A stretch of DNA of 64,000 nucleotides, from assembly GCF_033568475.1 (NCBI RefSeq), contig NC_133121.1, forward strand, positions 7,254,001 through 7,318,000. Direction: 5' to 3'. A program made the translations under genes and the position numbers. The DNA is from Henckelia pumila (lineage: Eukaryota > Streptophyta > Magnoliopsida > Lamiales > Gesneriaceae). The notes under the pieces were generated by a model, which saw nothing but the letters and a program-made list of their open reading frames with translations, was not told where the DNA came from and searched no databases. How positions within the stretch are numbered: the first letter of the stretch is position 1; every line of letters begins with the position of its first letter. Positions 47,570 to 61,400 of this stretch are shown here, in pieces.

Positions 47570-48125
47570 AGGGATACGACAAGTATAAAAGCCTCTAAAG
47601 TTTTTAAACAATAACGTGATATATATTTATTATGTATATATATTAACTATATTAATATATAATTTCATGTTATTATATAAAAGGTTGTCTATGACACTGA
47701 CCTTATAATAACGTGATATGATATATATTATTGTGTATTTATATACTAACCATATTTGTATAATATCATGTTATTATATAAAAGGTTGTCTACGACACAG
47801 ATCTTATAATAATGTGATATGATATACTATACCTGACTTTATACTAACTATATTGGTATAATTTCACAACATTATATAAAAGGCTGTCTACGACACCGAT
47901 CTTATAATAATGTGATATGATATACTATACCTGACTTTATACTAACTATATTGGTATAATTTCACAACATTATATAAAAGGCTGTCTACGACACCGATCT
48001 TATAATAATGTGATATGATATACTATACCTGACTTTATACTAACTATATTGGTATAATTTCACAACATTATATAAAAGGCTGTCTACGACACTGACCTTA
48101 TAATAATGTGATATGATATACATAA
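47570..48125 (+). repeat. 98-bp tandem repeats in the Copia leader, about five copies
   Basis: AGGCTGTCTACGACACCGAT begins at 47881 and recurs at 47979 and 48077, an exact 98-bp period, with more diverged units to the left (near 47680 and 47785). The array lies between the primer site and gag, where packaging or translation signals would be expected. Confidence 0.9.
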
Positions 48126-48538
48126 TTATTTAATTATGATTATCATTATATGCATTATATGATTATCACGAATTTTTATTCAACACATACTCAATTTTTT
48201 CTTTACCCCCAACGGTCACAAACGGTAACAAAACGGCTAGTTTTTGCCCTATAAATATGTTCACTCAAACTCATTTTCAATCACACCAAATTCATTCTTT
48301 CTCTCAAAATATTTTATCCTCGGTTTTTTCGAAGATGGAGATGATGACATTTATAAGGATATTTTTCATAACGACTATGATCATCATGCTCACGAGTCTT
48401 TTACTCACCAGCGATTTTCCAACACATATTTTTTCTCTATTTGTATACGCACTTATAATTTACGTTCTTCCATTATTTTGTATTGTCATATTTATGGAAA
48501 TTAACTAATAAAATGCATTGTTATTTTCTAGTACCACC

Positions 48539-49579
48539 ATGTCGAACTTGGCGAAACTCGAATTCATTGCACTTGATATAACCGGAAAGAATTATATGTC
48601 ATGGACCCTCGATGTAGAAATGCATCTCGAGTCATTGGGTCTTAACGAAACTATCAAAGAAAATAACATATCATCCTCACAAGATAAAGCAAAAGCGATG
48701 ATATTTTTACGCAGACATCTTGATGAGGGGTTGAAATGTGAATATTTGACCGAAAAAGACCCAATGATTTTGTGGAAAGGGTTAAAAGAACGTTTTGAGC
48801 ATATACGGGAAGTTATACTTCCGACCGCACGAGATGAATGGAATACTTTAAGATTCCAAGATTTTAAAAAGGTGAGTGATTATAATTCTGCGATGTATCG
48901 AATTGTCTCACAGCTGAAATTTTGTGGGCATAATATTACTGAGATGGAAATGCTTGAAAAGACATTTTCCACATTCCACGCATCAAATATAACTCTACAA
49001 CAGCAATATAGAGTGCGTGAATTTTCAAGATACTCAGAACTCATCGCATGTTTACTCGTGGCGGAAAAGAATAATGAATTGCTCATGAGAAATCATCAGT
49101 CCAGACCTACTGGTTCAACGGCATTTCCTGAAGCAAATGTCGTAAGTAAAAATGAAAACCAAAATCAAAGATATAGACAAGATTTTGGTCGAGGTCGTGG
49201 ACGAGGACGTGGGCGTGGACGTGGGCGTAGAAATGATCGCGGTCGTGGTCGAGGCCGTGGATTTGAAAATAAAAGAGATAGTTATTTCAATAACTCATCT
49301 CAAAGGAACGTCACGAACCACCCACAAAAGAGGCAGCATGATAATACGGGTGAAAATGAAAATCATCCAAAAAGAACTGAGAGTGTTTGTTATAGATGTG
49401 GCACTCCAGGACATTGGTCAAGAACTTGTCGAGCCCCTGAGCATCTGTGTAAGCTCTATAAAGATTCAATAAAGGGGAAAGAAAAAGAGACCAATTTTAC
49501 TGAAAACATTGACCATGCAAGTGGTTCAATGAATTTAGATGCTGCCTACTTTTTGAATGATTTCGAAGATATTGATTAA
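48539..49579 (+). CDS. Copia gag protein
   Basis: Open frame beginning MSNLAKLEFIALDITGKNYM at an ATG in a favourable context (ACCACCATG), giving about 346 residues. It has the UBN2-type gag fold region (WTLDVEMHLESLG, LWKGLKERF), an Arg/Gly-rich stretch (GRGRGRGRGRG) for RNA binding and a CCHC zinc knuckle (CYRCGTPGHWSRTC). It would form the capsid of cytoplasmic virus-like particles. It lies after the tandem-repeat leader and before pol. Confidence 0.9.
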   Translation: MSNLAKLEFIALDITGKNYMSWTLDVEMHLESLGLNETIKENNISSSQDKAKAMIFLRRHLDEGLKCEYLTEKDPMILWKGLKERFEHIREVILPTARDEWNTLRFQDFKKVSDYNSAMYRIVSQLKFCGHNITEMEMLEKTFSTFHASNITLQQQYRVREFSRYSELIACLLVAEKNNELLMRNHQSRPTGSTAFPEANVVSKNENQNQRYRQDFGRGRGRGRGRGRGRRNDRGRGRGRGFENKRDSYFNNSSQRNVTNHPQKRQHDNTGENENHPKRTESVCYRCGTPGHWSRTCRAPEHLCKLYKDSIKGKEKETNFTENIDHASGSMNLDAAYFLNDFEDID

Positions 49580-49739
49580 ATGTACTGGTGGGAAAAGAAT
49601 GTAACAATGTAATTTTTATATTGTAAAACATATTATATCTTGCATGTATTGTTTTATTCTGCAATTAAATTGTAACATATTATAATTTGCATGTATCTTT
49701 CTTAATTCATTTTATTGCATATTGTTTTTGAAGATCATT

Positions 49740-52700
49740 ATGGAAAATGCTATGATCAAAGATGGAAATAATGCACTGAAAGTTTGCATACCAGATAGTG
49801 GTACAACGCACACTATCCTCAGAAATGAAAAATATTTCTTGGAATTAAAACCAACAAAAACAATGGTGAATACAATATCAGGTCCTGTAGACTTGATTGA
49901 AGGATGTGGCAAAGCACAATTTTTGTTACCTAATGGTACAAAATTTTTGATAAATAGTGCTTTATATTCACCACGATCACAAAGAAATTTGTTGAGTTTT
50001 AATGATATATATTCTCATGGTTATGATACGGAAACAATAACCGAAGGAAATGAGAAATATATGTGTCTTACTACATATAAATCAGGAAAGAAATATGTAG
50101 TTGAGAAATTATCAATGCTCCCTACTGGATTGCATTATACACATATAAGTCCAATCGAATCAAATATGGTTATTGGAAATTCTTCAATACTAACAAATTG
50201 GCATGATCGATTGGGACATCCTGGTTCAATAATGATGCGAAGGATTATAGAAAATACAAGTGGTCATCCACTGAAAGACCAGAAGATCTTTCAGAATAAT
50301 AAGTTTCAGTGTAAAGCATGTTCTCTGGGGAAACTTATTATAAGACCATCACCAGCTAAAATCCAAAAGGAATCACCCATATTTCTTGAACGTATTCAAG
50401 GTGATATTTGTGGGCCAATTCATCCACCATGTGGACCATTTCGATACTTTATGGTATTGATCGATGCCTCTAGCAGATGGTCACATGTATGTTTATTGTC
50501 CACTCGGAATGTGGCATTTGCAAAATTGATGGCTCAAATAATAAAATTGCGGAATCAATTTCCCGAATATACGATCAAGAAAATAAGACTTGATAATGCT
50601 GGAGAATTTACTTCCCAGACTTTTAACGACTATTGTATGTCGATGGGAATTACTGTTGAACATCCTGTAGCTCATGTTCATACACAAAATGGATTAGCTG
50701 AATCATTGATTAAACGTCTGCAGTTGATTGCTAGACCAATGATTATGAGAACGAAACTCCCTATTTCTATATGGGGACATGCAATTTTACATGCTGCTGC
50801 ATTGATTCGCATCAGGCCAAGTGCATATCATAAACACTCCCCATTGCAGCTTGTATTTGGCAAAGAACCAGATATTTCTCATTTGAGAATTTTTGGATGT
50901 ATGGTGTATGTGCCTATTGCACCACCTCAAAGAACAAAAATGGGACCTCAAAGAAAAAATGGTATTTATATCGGCTATGATAGTCCATCAATCATTAGAT
51001 ATCTTGAGGCTCAGACAGGCGATGTGTTTACAGCACGGTTTGCTGATTGTCATTTTGATGAAAATAACTTTCCAATGTTAGGGGGAGAAAAGAAACACAT
51101 CGAAAAAGAAATCACATGGTATGTACCATCATTATTACATTTGGATCCTAGAACTAAACAATGTGATAAAGATGTACAGCAAATTGTGCATTTGCAAAGA
51201 ATAGCAAATCAAATGCCAGATGCATTTGCAGACACAAAAGGGGTAACAAAATCATATATACCTGCTGTAAATGCCCCTGCTCGAGTTGAAATTCCAAAGA
51301 AACAAAATGAAGACATTCATGATGTCATAAAACGCCTAAAGCGTGGAAGGTCAATCGGTTCAAAGGATAAAAATCCTCGGAAAAGAAAATACATAGAGAA
51401 AAATGATGATCAGAAAATAGAAAATGGTGTTTCAGAAGAAACACACGATGATGAAAATATTTTGTCAGAACCACAAACTGACGAGAATCATGAAATCTCT
51501 ATCAATTATATTAATACTGGAAAAATATGGAACCGAAAGAATGTACAAGATATTGATGAGATATTTTCGTACAATGTGGCATGTGACATCGTAAATGAAG
51601 ATAATGAACCAAAATCTTTTGGTGAATGCAAAACTCGAAAGGATTGGTCAAAATGGAAAGATGCCATCCAGGTTGAATTAAATTCGCTAAATAAACGTAG
51701 TGTTTTTGGACCTATAGTCCTTACACCTAAAGGTGTTAAACCTGTTGGGTACAAATGGGTTTTTATTCGAAAGAGAAATGAGAAAAATGAAATAGTGAGA
51801 TATAAAGCTCGACTTGTTGCACAAGGTTTTTCTCAAAGACCTGGAATTGATTATGAAGAAACATATTCTCCTGTTATGGATGCAATTACGTTTCGATATT
51901 TGATTAGTTTGGCAGTGTCTGAAAATTTGGAAATGTGTCTTATGGATGTTGTTACAGCTTACTTATACGGATCACTTGATAGTGATATATACATGAAAAT
52001 CCCTGAAGGATTTAAGATGCCTGAAGCACAAAGTTCAAAACCCAGAGAATTTTATTCTGTAAAATTGCAAAGATCATTATATGAGTTAAAGCAATCTGGC
52101 CGAATGTGGTATAATCGGCTAAGTGAGCACTTGATGAAAAAGGGATATGTAAATGATCCAATATGCCCTTGTGTTTTCATCAAAAAAACAACATCCGGAT
52201 GTGTAATTATTGCTGTATATGTTGATGATTTAAACATCATTGGAACGAATAAAGAAATTCAAGAAGTTATGATGTACTTGAAGGAAGAATTTGAAATGAA
52301 AGACCTTGGAAAAACCAAGTATTGTCTTGGTTTACAAATTGAACAAAAAGAATGTGGAATTTTTGTTCACCAGTCTAATTATACAGAGAAGGTCCTTAAA
52401 CGTTTCAATATGGATCAATCAAATCCTTTAAGTACTCCAATGGTTGTCAGATCATTGAATATAGAAAAGGATCCATTTCGTCCATGTGAAGATGATGAAG
52501 TTGTTCTTGGTCCTGAAGTACCATATCTAAGTGTCATTGGTGCCCTTATGTATCTTGCAAATTGCACTAGACCAGACATATCTTTTGCAGTAAATTTATT
52601 GGCAAGATTCAGTTCATGTCCAACGAAGAGGCACTGGAACGGAATTAAACATATATTCCGTTATTTACGTGGAACGACGGATTTGGGACTTTTGTATCCA

Positions 52701-53216
52701 AAAGATACAAATCAGAGAATAATTGGTTATGCTGATGCTGGATACTTATCTGATCCACATAAGGCACGTTCCCAAACCGGATATGTATTTACTCGTGGAG
52801 GCACTGCAATCTCTTGGCGATCACAGAAACAAACACTTGTTACAACTTCATCAAATCATGCCGAGATTATTGCACTACATGAAGCAAGCCGTGAATGTGT
52901 CTGGCTTAAATCAATGACTCGGCATATCCAAACTTCTTGCGGATTATCAGTGGACAAGAATCCAATCACACTGTATGAAGATAATGCCGCATGTGTTGCC
53001 CAAATGAAAGAAGGATACATCAAAAGTGACAGAACTAAACATATTCCTCCTAAATTCTTTGCATACACTCAAGAGCTGGAGAAGAATAAAGATATTGATA
53101 TCTGTTACATTCAATCAAGTGAGAACTCATCCGATCTCTTCACAAAGACACTTCCCACGGCGATATTCAGAAAACACATTTATAATATTGGGATGCGCAA
53201 TCTACGAAATATGTGA
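49740..53216 (+). CDS. Copia pol polyprotein
   Basis: A long open frame of about 1,158 residues carrying, in order, aspartic protease (PDSGTTHTIL), the GAG-pre-integrase zinc domain (WHDRLGHPG ... CKACSLGK), integrase core (GDICGPIHPP, RLDNAGEF), reverse transcriptase (YKARLVAQGFSQRPGIDY, YVDDLNIIG) and RNase H (YADAGYLSDPHKARSQTG, ending TKTLP). Gag and pol are carried as two frames. The order of domains is diagnostic of Copia. It looks whole. Confidence 0.93.
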   Translation: MENAMIKDGNNALKVCIPDSGTTHTILRNEKYFLELKPTKTMVNTISGPVDLIEGCGKAQFLLPNGTKFLINSALYSPRSQRNLLSFNDIYSHGYDTETITEGNEKYMCLTTYKSGKKYVVEKLSMLPTGLHYTHISPIESNMVIGNSSILTNWHDRLGHPGSIMMRRIIENTSGHPLKDQKIFQNNKFQCKACSLGKLIIRPSPAKIQKESPIFLERIQGDICGPIHPPCGPFRYFMVLIDASSRWSHVCLLSTRNVAFAKLMAQIIKLRNQFPEYTIKKIRLDNAGEFTSQTFNDYCMSMGITVEHPVAHVHTQNGLAESLIKRLQLIARPMIMRTKLPISIWGHAILHAAALIRIRPSAYHKHSPLQLVFGKEPDISHLRIFGCMVYVPIAPPQRTKMGPQRKNGIYIGYDSPSIIRYLEAQTGDVFTARFADCHFDENNFPMLGGEKKHIEKEITWYVPSLLHLDPRTKQCDKDVQQIVHLQRIANQMPDAFADTKGVTKSYIPAVNAPARVEIPKKQNEDIHDVIKRLKRGRSIGSKDKNPRKRKYIEKNDDQKIENGVSEETHDDENILSEPQTDENHEISINYINTGKIWNRKNVQDIDEIFSYNVACDIVNEDNEPKSFGECKTRKDWSKWKDAIQVELNSLNKRSVFGPIVLTPKGVKPVGYKWVFIRKRNEKNEIVRYKARLVAQGFSQRPGIDYEETYSPVMDAITFRYLISLAVSENLEMCLMDVVTAYLYGSLDSDIYMKIPEGFKMPEAQSSKPREFYSVKLQRSLYELKQSGRMWYNRLSEHLMKKGYVNDPICPCVFIKKTTSGCVIIAVYVDDLNIIGTNKEIQEVMMYLKEEFEMKDLGKTKYCLGLQIEQKECGIFVHQSNYTEKVLKRFNMDQSNPLSTPMVVRSLNIEKDPFRPCEDDEVVLGPEVPYLSVIGALMYLANCTRPDISFAVNLLARFSSCPTKRHWNGIKHIFRYLRGTTDLGLLYPKDTNQRIIGYADAGYLSDPHKARSQTGYVFTRGGTAISWRSQKQTLVTTSSNHAEIIALHEASRECVWLKSMTRHIQTSCGLSVDKNPITLYEDNAACVAQMKEGYIKSDRTKHIPPKFFAYTQELEKNKDIDICYIQSSENSSDLFTKTLPTAIFRKHIYNIGMRNLRNM

Positions 53217-53381
53217 AGAATCATTCATGTTGACATCAGGGGGAGTTTACGTGGCTGCACTCTTTTTTCCTTACTATGGTTTTTGTCCCAATGGGTTTTT
53301 CCTAGTAAGGTTTTTAACGAGGCAGTATACAACACGTAATGGAGATAGTCATTCTATCATGATCATCATCACAAGGGGGAG

Positions 53382-53654
53382 TGTTGAAAATATATATAAA
53401 TATATATTATTATTTATTGTTGAATGTTGAAGGTTGAAAGTTGAAAATTGAGTTGTAAAATATTGAAAATTAGTGTGTGATGATGTAATTAATGATGTAT
53501 TAATTTTTGACTAATCTCCAATTGAGATCTATAAATAGGTCTCTCCATTTGTGTAGAAAAACACAATTGTGAAGAGAGAAAAATTTTATAAAGTGTAGAA
53601 TTTTGAGTTTTTGAGTTTTTACTTTTTACCGTAAATTTTTACTTTTTCACAACA
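53382..53654 (+). repeat. 3' LTR of the Copia element
   Basis: Preceded by a purine tract (CAAGGGGGAG, about 53372-53381) and followed by the GTTTT target copy. Matches the 5' LTR apart from one short internal duplication. Confidence 0.95.
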
Positions 53655-53659
53655 GTTTT

Positions 53660-54138
53660 TAAATTTTGGATTTTTAATAATTTTCTTCATTCGTGTGAAA
53701 AACAAACAAAATTATATATTTGAAACACAACACAGAGTATTATCAATAAAATTCCATTCATCTTGACAAAATTATTATGCCATACAGATTCATTGTTCGA
53801 TTGTTTTCACAAGTAAACTTCTTCGGGTCAAAATCTATTTAATTTTTTCTAAAACTACATGAGTTTTCTTCTTCTTTTAATAAGCAATAAATGTATATAG
53901 ATAGAGACAATGGATTTAGTAGCAAACTTTTAGAGTACCAAAATTGAAATCATCAGACATATTGAACTACTGATATTTAACTTGGACTTAAACTCGAGAA
54001 ACTCCAATTTCATTAAACAATACCAAATGTTTCCAAACGCAATACAATAGGACAAAATATATACACACATCATTCTATTGAAAATCCATCCATCAAATTG
54101 ATAGGCTAAAAGAAAAAAGAACATGCTCCTTCCCATCT
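53660..54138. other. spacer and 3' UTR of the cysteine protease
   Basis: About 480 bp of AT-rich DNA between the Copia element and the stop codon of the protease gene; the right part should be its 3' UTR. Confidence 0.4.
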
Positions 54139-55625
<1,487 letters not shown>

Positions 55626-55720
55626 GGTTTCTTGGTTTGGGGAAGAAATGTAAAGAGGAGAATTTCAAAAGTTGTGCAAAGGGAAAGTTTGCTTTGGGTT
55701 GAAGAAGCAAACGATGCTTG

Positions 55721-55733
55721 GGATATATATAGG
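55721..55733 (-). promoter_or_regulatory. TATA box of the cysteine protease gene
   Basis: CCTATATATATCC on the minus strand lies about 98 bases upstream of the ATG at 55625, a normal distance for a plant TATA box plus short 5' leader. Confidence 0.7.
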
Positions 55734-55739
55734 CACAGA

Positions 55740-55823
55740 AATCATTATTATTTCTTAATTTATTTTGGATCTATGAAAAAAGATTAATTTTTTATATTAT
55801 TTATCTTTTGAATACGTAATTAG

Positions 55824-55863
<40 letters not shown>

Positions 55864-58447
55864 ATATGAAAACTTGGAGAGTGCTTTTTTTATGGTTAGG
55901 GAACAGGGATTACGAATTTAAGGAATCCATGCCAAAAAAGGAAAATATCATGCATACACTTAGTGTTATATGTCAAATTACATATTCGCTTTGAAATTAC
56001 ATCATTATCTATGCATTTTATTTGAAAAAAATATATGTAAAATAATTATGTAATTTCAATGTAATGTATAATCTAATGTGTAATCTTTCATATACATGTA
56101 TCATAACTCATTAAAAAATAAGATAAGAAAAGTCACATTTCTAGAACTATGATTTCATCACAAGAATGATATTTGAACCGAGTTGTACATCTGTATGTGT
56201 TTTATCGTCATTGATCAATACCCGACCTAAATATTTAGATTATTTATGCAATTTTTGATTGATGGATTAATGTTGAAATAAAATTAGTGGCTAGAATATA
56301 ACTAAATACTCTTGAAACGTTGATCATTTAATTTTATATTTAAAACTTCGATTCTTTATCTTTGGTTTTTTTTTTTCTTAATTTTAAAAAAACCCCACTT
56401 TCATATTAAAATTTAGTTACAAGGACGGATCTGTATGCATTAAATTAAAATGATAAAATATTGGCCATGTCTTAATTTAATAGATGATGTCTATTCTTAC
56501 TTATGACAGTATGGAGGGTTATAACTTATAACTAGTGAAACTGACTAAAATTAAAATTATATACAAAAATATAGTATAAAATTTTAAAACTAATAAACTT
56601 ATTACTGGGTGATATGTTTTTTTTTTTTTTTGGATTAAAAGAAACGGATGAATTATGATGCTAAAATCTGAATATTACGCATGCGGACATTTATTTTTTT
56701 ACTTTTTCCAGACAGCGAATGCTAACTAACTAGCTTACTTTCCGTTTTGGGAAATATATAAAATTGGAGTAAAAAATTAATTTTAAATCCACAGAATTAG
56801 TAAATGTATGGGAATCTGGGAGGTCCCATAATGTCTGTCAGTTAGTCCATCATGTTAATTCATCCTATGTCGGTAAAATTGTTGCATAGGCAAATAATTT
56901 AGTAATATTTGTCACCCATTTTGCCCCCCTCCCATCCTTTTTTATGGGAAGTGGGAGGGATTGCTGTTATTTCAATTTCATAATTAATGTGACATCTTTT
57001 GAGCGCGTCTGGGACATTAATTTTGTGTCACGAATATTTTATTTTACTCGATCTATAAAAAAATATCGTTTTTAAAAAAAATTAATTTTCATTCGATATG
57101 TTGATGAGACATTTATCTCACCATAAATATATGTAATACCGTCCGACTCAACCCTCAAATTAATTAATATTGTTGTTCACTCTCCTCCAATGGTGGGTTT
57201 CTTGAGCAGTCAAATCATTCCCCAGGCAACTTATGATTCCCCATAAATCTGATTTCACGCAGATTATATGCATCCTTTTCCAACCAATGCTTCTGATCTA
57301 ACAAAATATTTGTGTTTGGATTGATAATGAGTGTTAGGGTATTCAGCTGTAAATATTTGATTTTAGGATGGAAAATGTATTTTCGTAAAAATAAATTAAA
57401 ATCAGATCTTTTAAAAACCAAGCCTCTTGAATTTATTTTTTGGGGAAGGGGAGAAAATGATCTTCAGTCAGATTTGATTTTAGAAAAATGACATTCTGCT
57501 GTTAAAATAATCATTTTTCTAAAGGTGAAATCGCTTGTATTTAATCTAAACGAAGCCGTTTTTAAGAGAGTTACGCAATTTTGGTTTTATATATTTTTAT
57601 TTTTCTCATTTCATTTTTTTTATGTTGTCTAATTTTAGTTTTTGTTCATTATCTTTTTTCGACATGATTTTGATATATCGTCGATGCAACGATAACACGA
57701 ACATGACTCAATTGAGCATTACATGAAAAAGAACTATGTTCACTCTGTTAAATATTGAGAGAAGTTAGAGTCAGAGACGTTATGGAAACAAGTACATGAA
57801 TGAAAGAACTAAAATATACGAAAAATCAATGTATTAGTCCGTAGAAAGGCCTAAACTATAGGATAATTTTATATATTATCTCATATTTTGTATACATTTA
57901 TATTTAAAGCTGGAAGTTTCATTTAAATGAATGAGTGGCAACCCAAAAGTCAAACCCAAAATTTGAAGTTTTGGAGAGAAACTTGATATACATTCAAATT
58001 AGTATCCGAGCAGGTTGGCCATGTGCTCTCCCAATGATTCATCAATCATCCTGAGTCCTGACGACCTTGAAAATCCAAAAAGAAAAAAAAAAAAGTATAC
58101 TAAATCGTTTCTGTTTCGAGAATCTTGGAATATGAAGCTTGGGAGACAAGTACATACACGTTACAACCAAGAAACAAGCTTAGATGCTATATCACACGAA
58201 TGAAGGAATGGAATAAGGAAGAATTTCACATGAAACCAATCTCAGAAGTAAACCAAGCCAAGAATCAAAATGTATGTATCGACTGGCCATCATCGTATAT
58301 GTAACATATGCCTCGATGTATTTACCGAACAAGATATCTACCAAACAAGATATCAAACATTTTGCCTCCATGGTTATCATGTCAAAGGTTTGCTCGATTG
58401 TCACAATTCACATTCGCTGGTAACTGAGATGTGACGTATAAGAGTTT
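55740..58447. other. intergenic stretch between the protease and IRX14-like genes
   Basis: AT-rich with a long (TA)n run at about 55826-55860, a poly-T run near 56617, and a weak 'GAGACGG' family copy at about 57035-57140. The part next to 58447 should be the 3' UTR of the IRX14-like gene. No exon is seen. Confidence 0.45.
55826..55860. repeat. (TA)n microsatellite
   Basis: About 17 uninterrupted TA units roughly 200 bp upstream of the protease start codon. Confidence 0.95.
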
Positions 58448-61400
58448 CTAGTTATCCTCAGGCTGTCTCATAATAGTAGCATGCTCGTTCAATACTTTTG
58501 TCGTGTGCTTCTTCTTGCTCCGAGTGCGTTTTCTTCTTGACCCAACTTTGGGCGCTGCGCGCCTTTCAGTGTTCTCTGGGATGCTTTCTTGGATACCAAG
58601 AACTTTTTCTGTAAGAGATGGAAGTTCGGGAGGAGAGTCGGGCCATGGGGTACGTTTAGCTGGGACAGTGATCTCTAATGGAGGATCAATTATCCATCTA
58701 CATTTTCAAACAATAATAATTTCAAGTTGTTTACATGGCCAAACATATACTGATATACATAAGAATCATACAGTTCAAGATCACAATTTGTTGCAAGAAA
58801 TTATAAGACAATTAACAATAACAAAACTAACATGATTCTGTTGATGCCTATTGATTTATCACCCCACAAGCAAACACAATTGCACAATGGACCTCTATAG
58901 CAACTATTCCGTGATCGTCCTTGTTCTACAAAAATGATTAACTCCAGTCGCTATAAGAGTCCATTATATCTTATTATAAACTCTTTTAAACTTGTTGTTC
59001 CAACCCATGTGGGACAAAGGGTGTTATACTAATTCTCAGCAAATATTGAGAATGAGTGGCAAAATTTGTACACATTGAGGATTGACTCCCTGAATAAAGC
59101 TTATTATAAATTTTAACTCGTGACAGCCGTTAAAGAAATCATTTCACACTGCATAATCAGTCTTAAGTATGCAACTGAAAACAAAGCAGTATGATAGACA
59201 ATGGTGCTGTTTTTCCCACGAAGGATAAAAGAAAACATGATGATAATGCAAAAACTACCCAAAGTCAATAAAGCTTATAAAACAGAGGAATAAATGAAAG
59301 AAATCCGTTTGAAAGACTGTTACAGAATGGTAAACAACAAATATAAATATGGTCTTCCATAGTTGATCGAAAGAATGTATTCTATATCAAATTGTTCAGG
59401 TGGCTGCTTTGGTTGGTTTTCCGCTCTACAGGAGTCTCATCTCTCTTTTTGGTCTTAAGTGGTATTCTGCCTTAAAGACCTACCTTTCTTCTTTTGGTGG
59501 CTCCTGGCTGTTGATGTATTTAGCATCTGGTTCATATGTGAGGTGGATTTCAACTGATATAATTGGACCCCTATTTTGAGTCCAAGTCTTGGGGCTTCAG
59601 TTGTTGGAGGTCTATTGGGAACTGTTCCTAAATATCTCACATACCTCGCCTTAGTACCTCTAGTTTTCTTTCTTTTCATAAAGATTTTTCACGATTTTGT
59701 ATCATTCTCTTTGATCAGCAATATATCTTTTCCAGAGGTTTATCTCAGACCCCTTTTCTTAACAATCTTTTAGACATATACGCTGGGTCTGCCTAAATCC
59801 CATCACCAGGCCTTCTTGTATTAAAAAATCCATGTCATTCTTGAAAATAATTAATGTACTTAAAACCTAACATGAATCATCCTAATATTCACCGGACTGT
59901 CACACATGGCATTCATTCTTTATGGGTTCAATTAACGTATACACCTTTGGGTCAGATTTTCATTTTCCACCATCCGATAGTTAACCTTTGTGCCTGAAGC
60001 CTCATAGTTAAGTCCTAGTATTTGCACCAGTCTTCTGTGGAATCAGTACAGCCAAGATGCACATGGAAATTCATAGCACATATGGCCCTAATCACATGAC
60101 TCATTTTTCACGAAAAAAATAACACACACACACAAGCTCCATGCAATAAATGAAACCTGTCCTTCACCGTACCTAATACTTAATGAAAGAATGTAACCAA
60201 TACATGTGTGTGTGTGGGCGCACAAAAGTGGATAGTGATTCTATTTCCTTTTCATAAAGAGGTCTACAACTATCAAAGTTCAGAAACTAGTCAATCGTTC
60301 CACAAGCATTGTGTAATGATCACGACGGAAACTGAAGAACACCCCATACGATAACAAACAATGACACGAGCAGAAGGTAAAGCTGATCACGCCCACTTAA
60401 AAGGGTTGGAGCCATAACGAACAACTATACTATGCACTTCAATATATAGAACAAAAGACTTACCTTGCAGGGAATTTACTATCTGCCCGTGCCTCAACAC
60501 GCAACCACCATAGCATCACTTTACGCCCACAACTCCCAAGGGGCTCCACTATTGACGTATCCTTTAACAAGGATAGTGGACTCTCCAGATCTCCTTCATT
60601 CCGACCAACTTCGTCTAAATCCTTAAACCATTTAGGCTTATCTGCTGTGTCCTCCCACACCAATCTTGCATTTAATATAAACCCAGCCCATTCCAGCTTT
60701 CTTGGTAGCACAAGAGCCCTGTCGCCAATATATCTAGCACTCCTATCTGCAAATTGAGACATATCGAGGGTATGCCACCCAACAAAATGGTTTGAAGAAT
60801 TGCAAGCCGGCCCTTGAACAGGCAATTCGGACATCTTATCATCATCATTCTTAACATCTGGGAATTCTCGTTCCTCAGAACCCCCAGATTGTATAATAAT
60901 CCCAATTGAAACAGAGCCTACCCATTTCACATTCTGAATCTCATCAAATAACTCCATGCCATGCATGTTACTATCATCTGCAAACATGATGATACCATCT
61001 AAGGTCTTCTCTCTTACTACCCTGCACATTTGAACGACGTCAAGTTACAGACTTCCTGCTAATTAATCACTATGATATCCACCTTTTACCAAAAGTAACA
61101 CTCTAAATCAACCAAAATCTAATTGCTTAATCAATCAAAATAAAATCACGGACACTATCAACATGTACCTTAAAGCATGAAGCCTCATCCTCGACTCCAA
61201 CCTATGCCGATCCTCCCACAGAACTGGCATCTTTTCATTAAATCCAATATGAATAGTCTTCAGTCCCGATTTAGAAATCAGCGAGGCGGTCTCATTGGTA
61301 ATGCCACCAGCTTCAACCACGATCCATATGAGATCATAGGGAACATTCATCAAAGAATGCATCACTCCAGTGAGATGAAGTGTCTGAAAAGTTCGAACAT

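Larger units (their letters stand above)
47076..53659 (+). mobile_element. Ty1/Copia LTR retrotransposon, very young and whole-looking
   Basis: LTRs at 47081-47345 and 53382-53654 flank gag and pol; GTTTT duplications bound the element (47076-47080, 53655-53659). Integrase precedes reverse transcriptase, which defines Copia. By eye I found no base substitution between the LTRs; they differ only by one 8-bp duplication in the right copy. At 1.3e-8 per site per year one substitution would equal about 0.15 million years, so insertion is very recent. A primer-site-like TTATCAGCACGA follows the 5' LTR and a purine tract precedes the 3' LTR. Gag and pol frames are both open. Lineage within Copia is uncertain (perhaps Ivana/Oryco). 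Confidence 0.95.

Noticed and set aside
58503-58835. 110-codon plus-strand frame
   Set aside because: Its left part is the antisense of IRX14-like exon 3 and the rest is intron.
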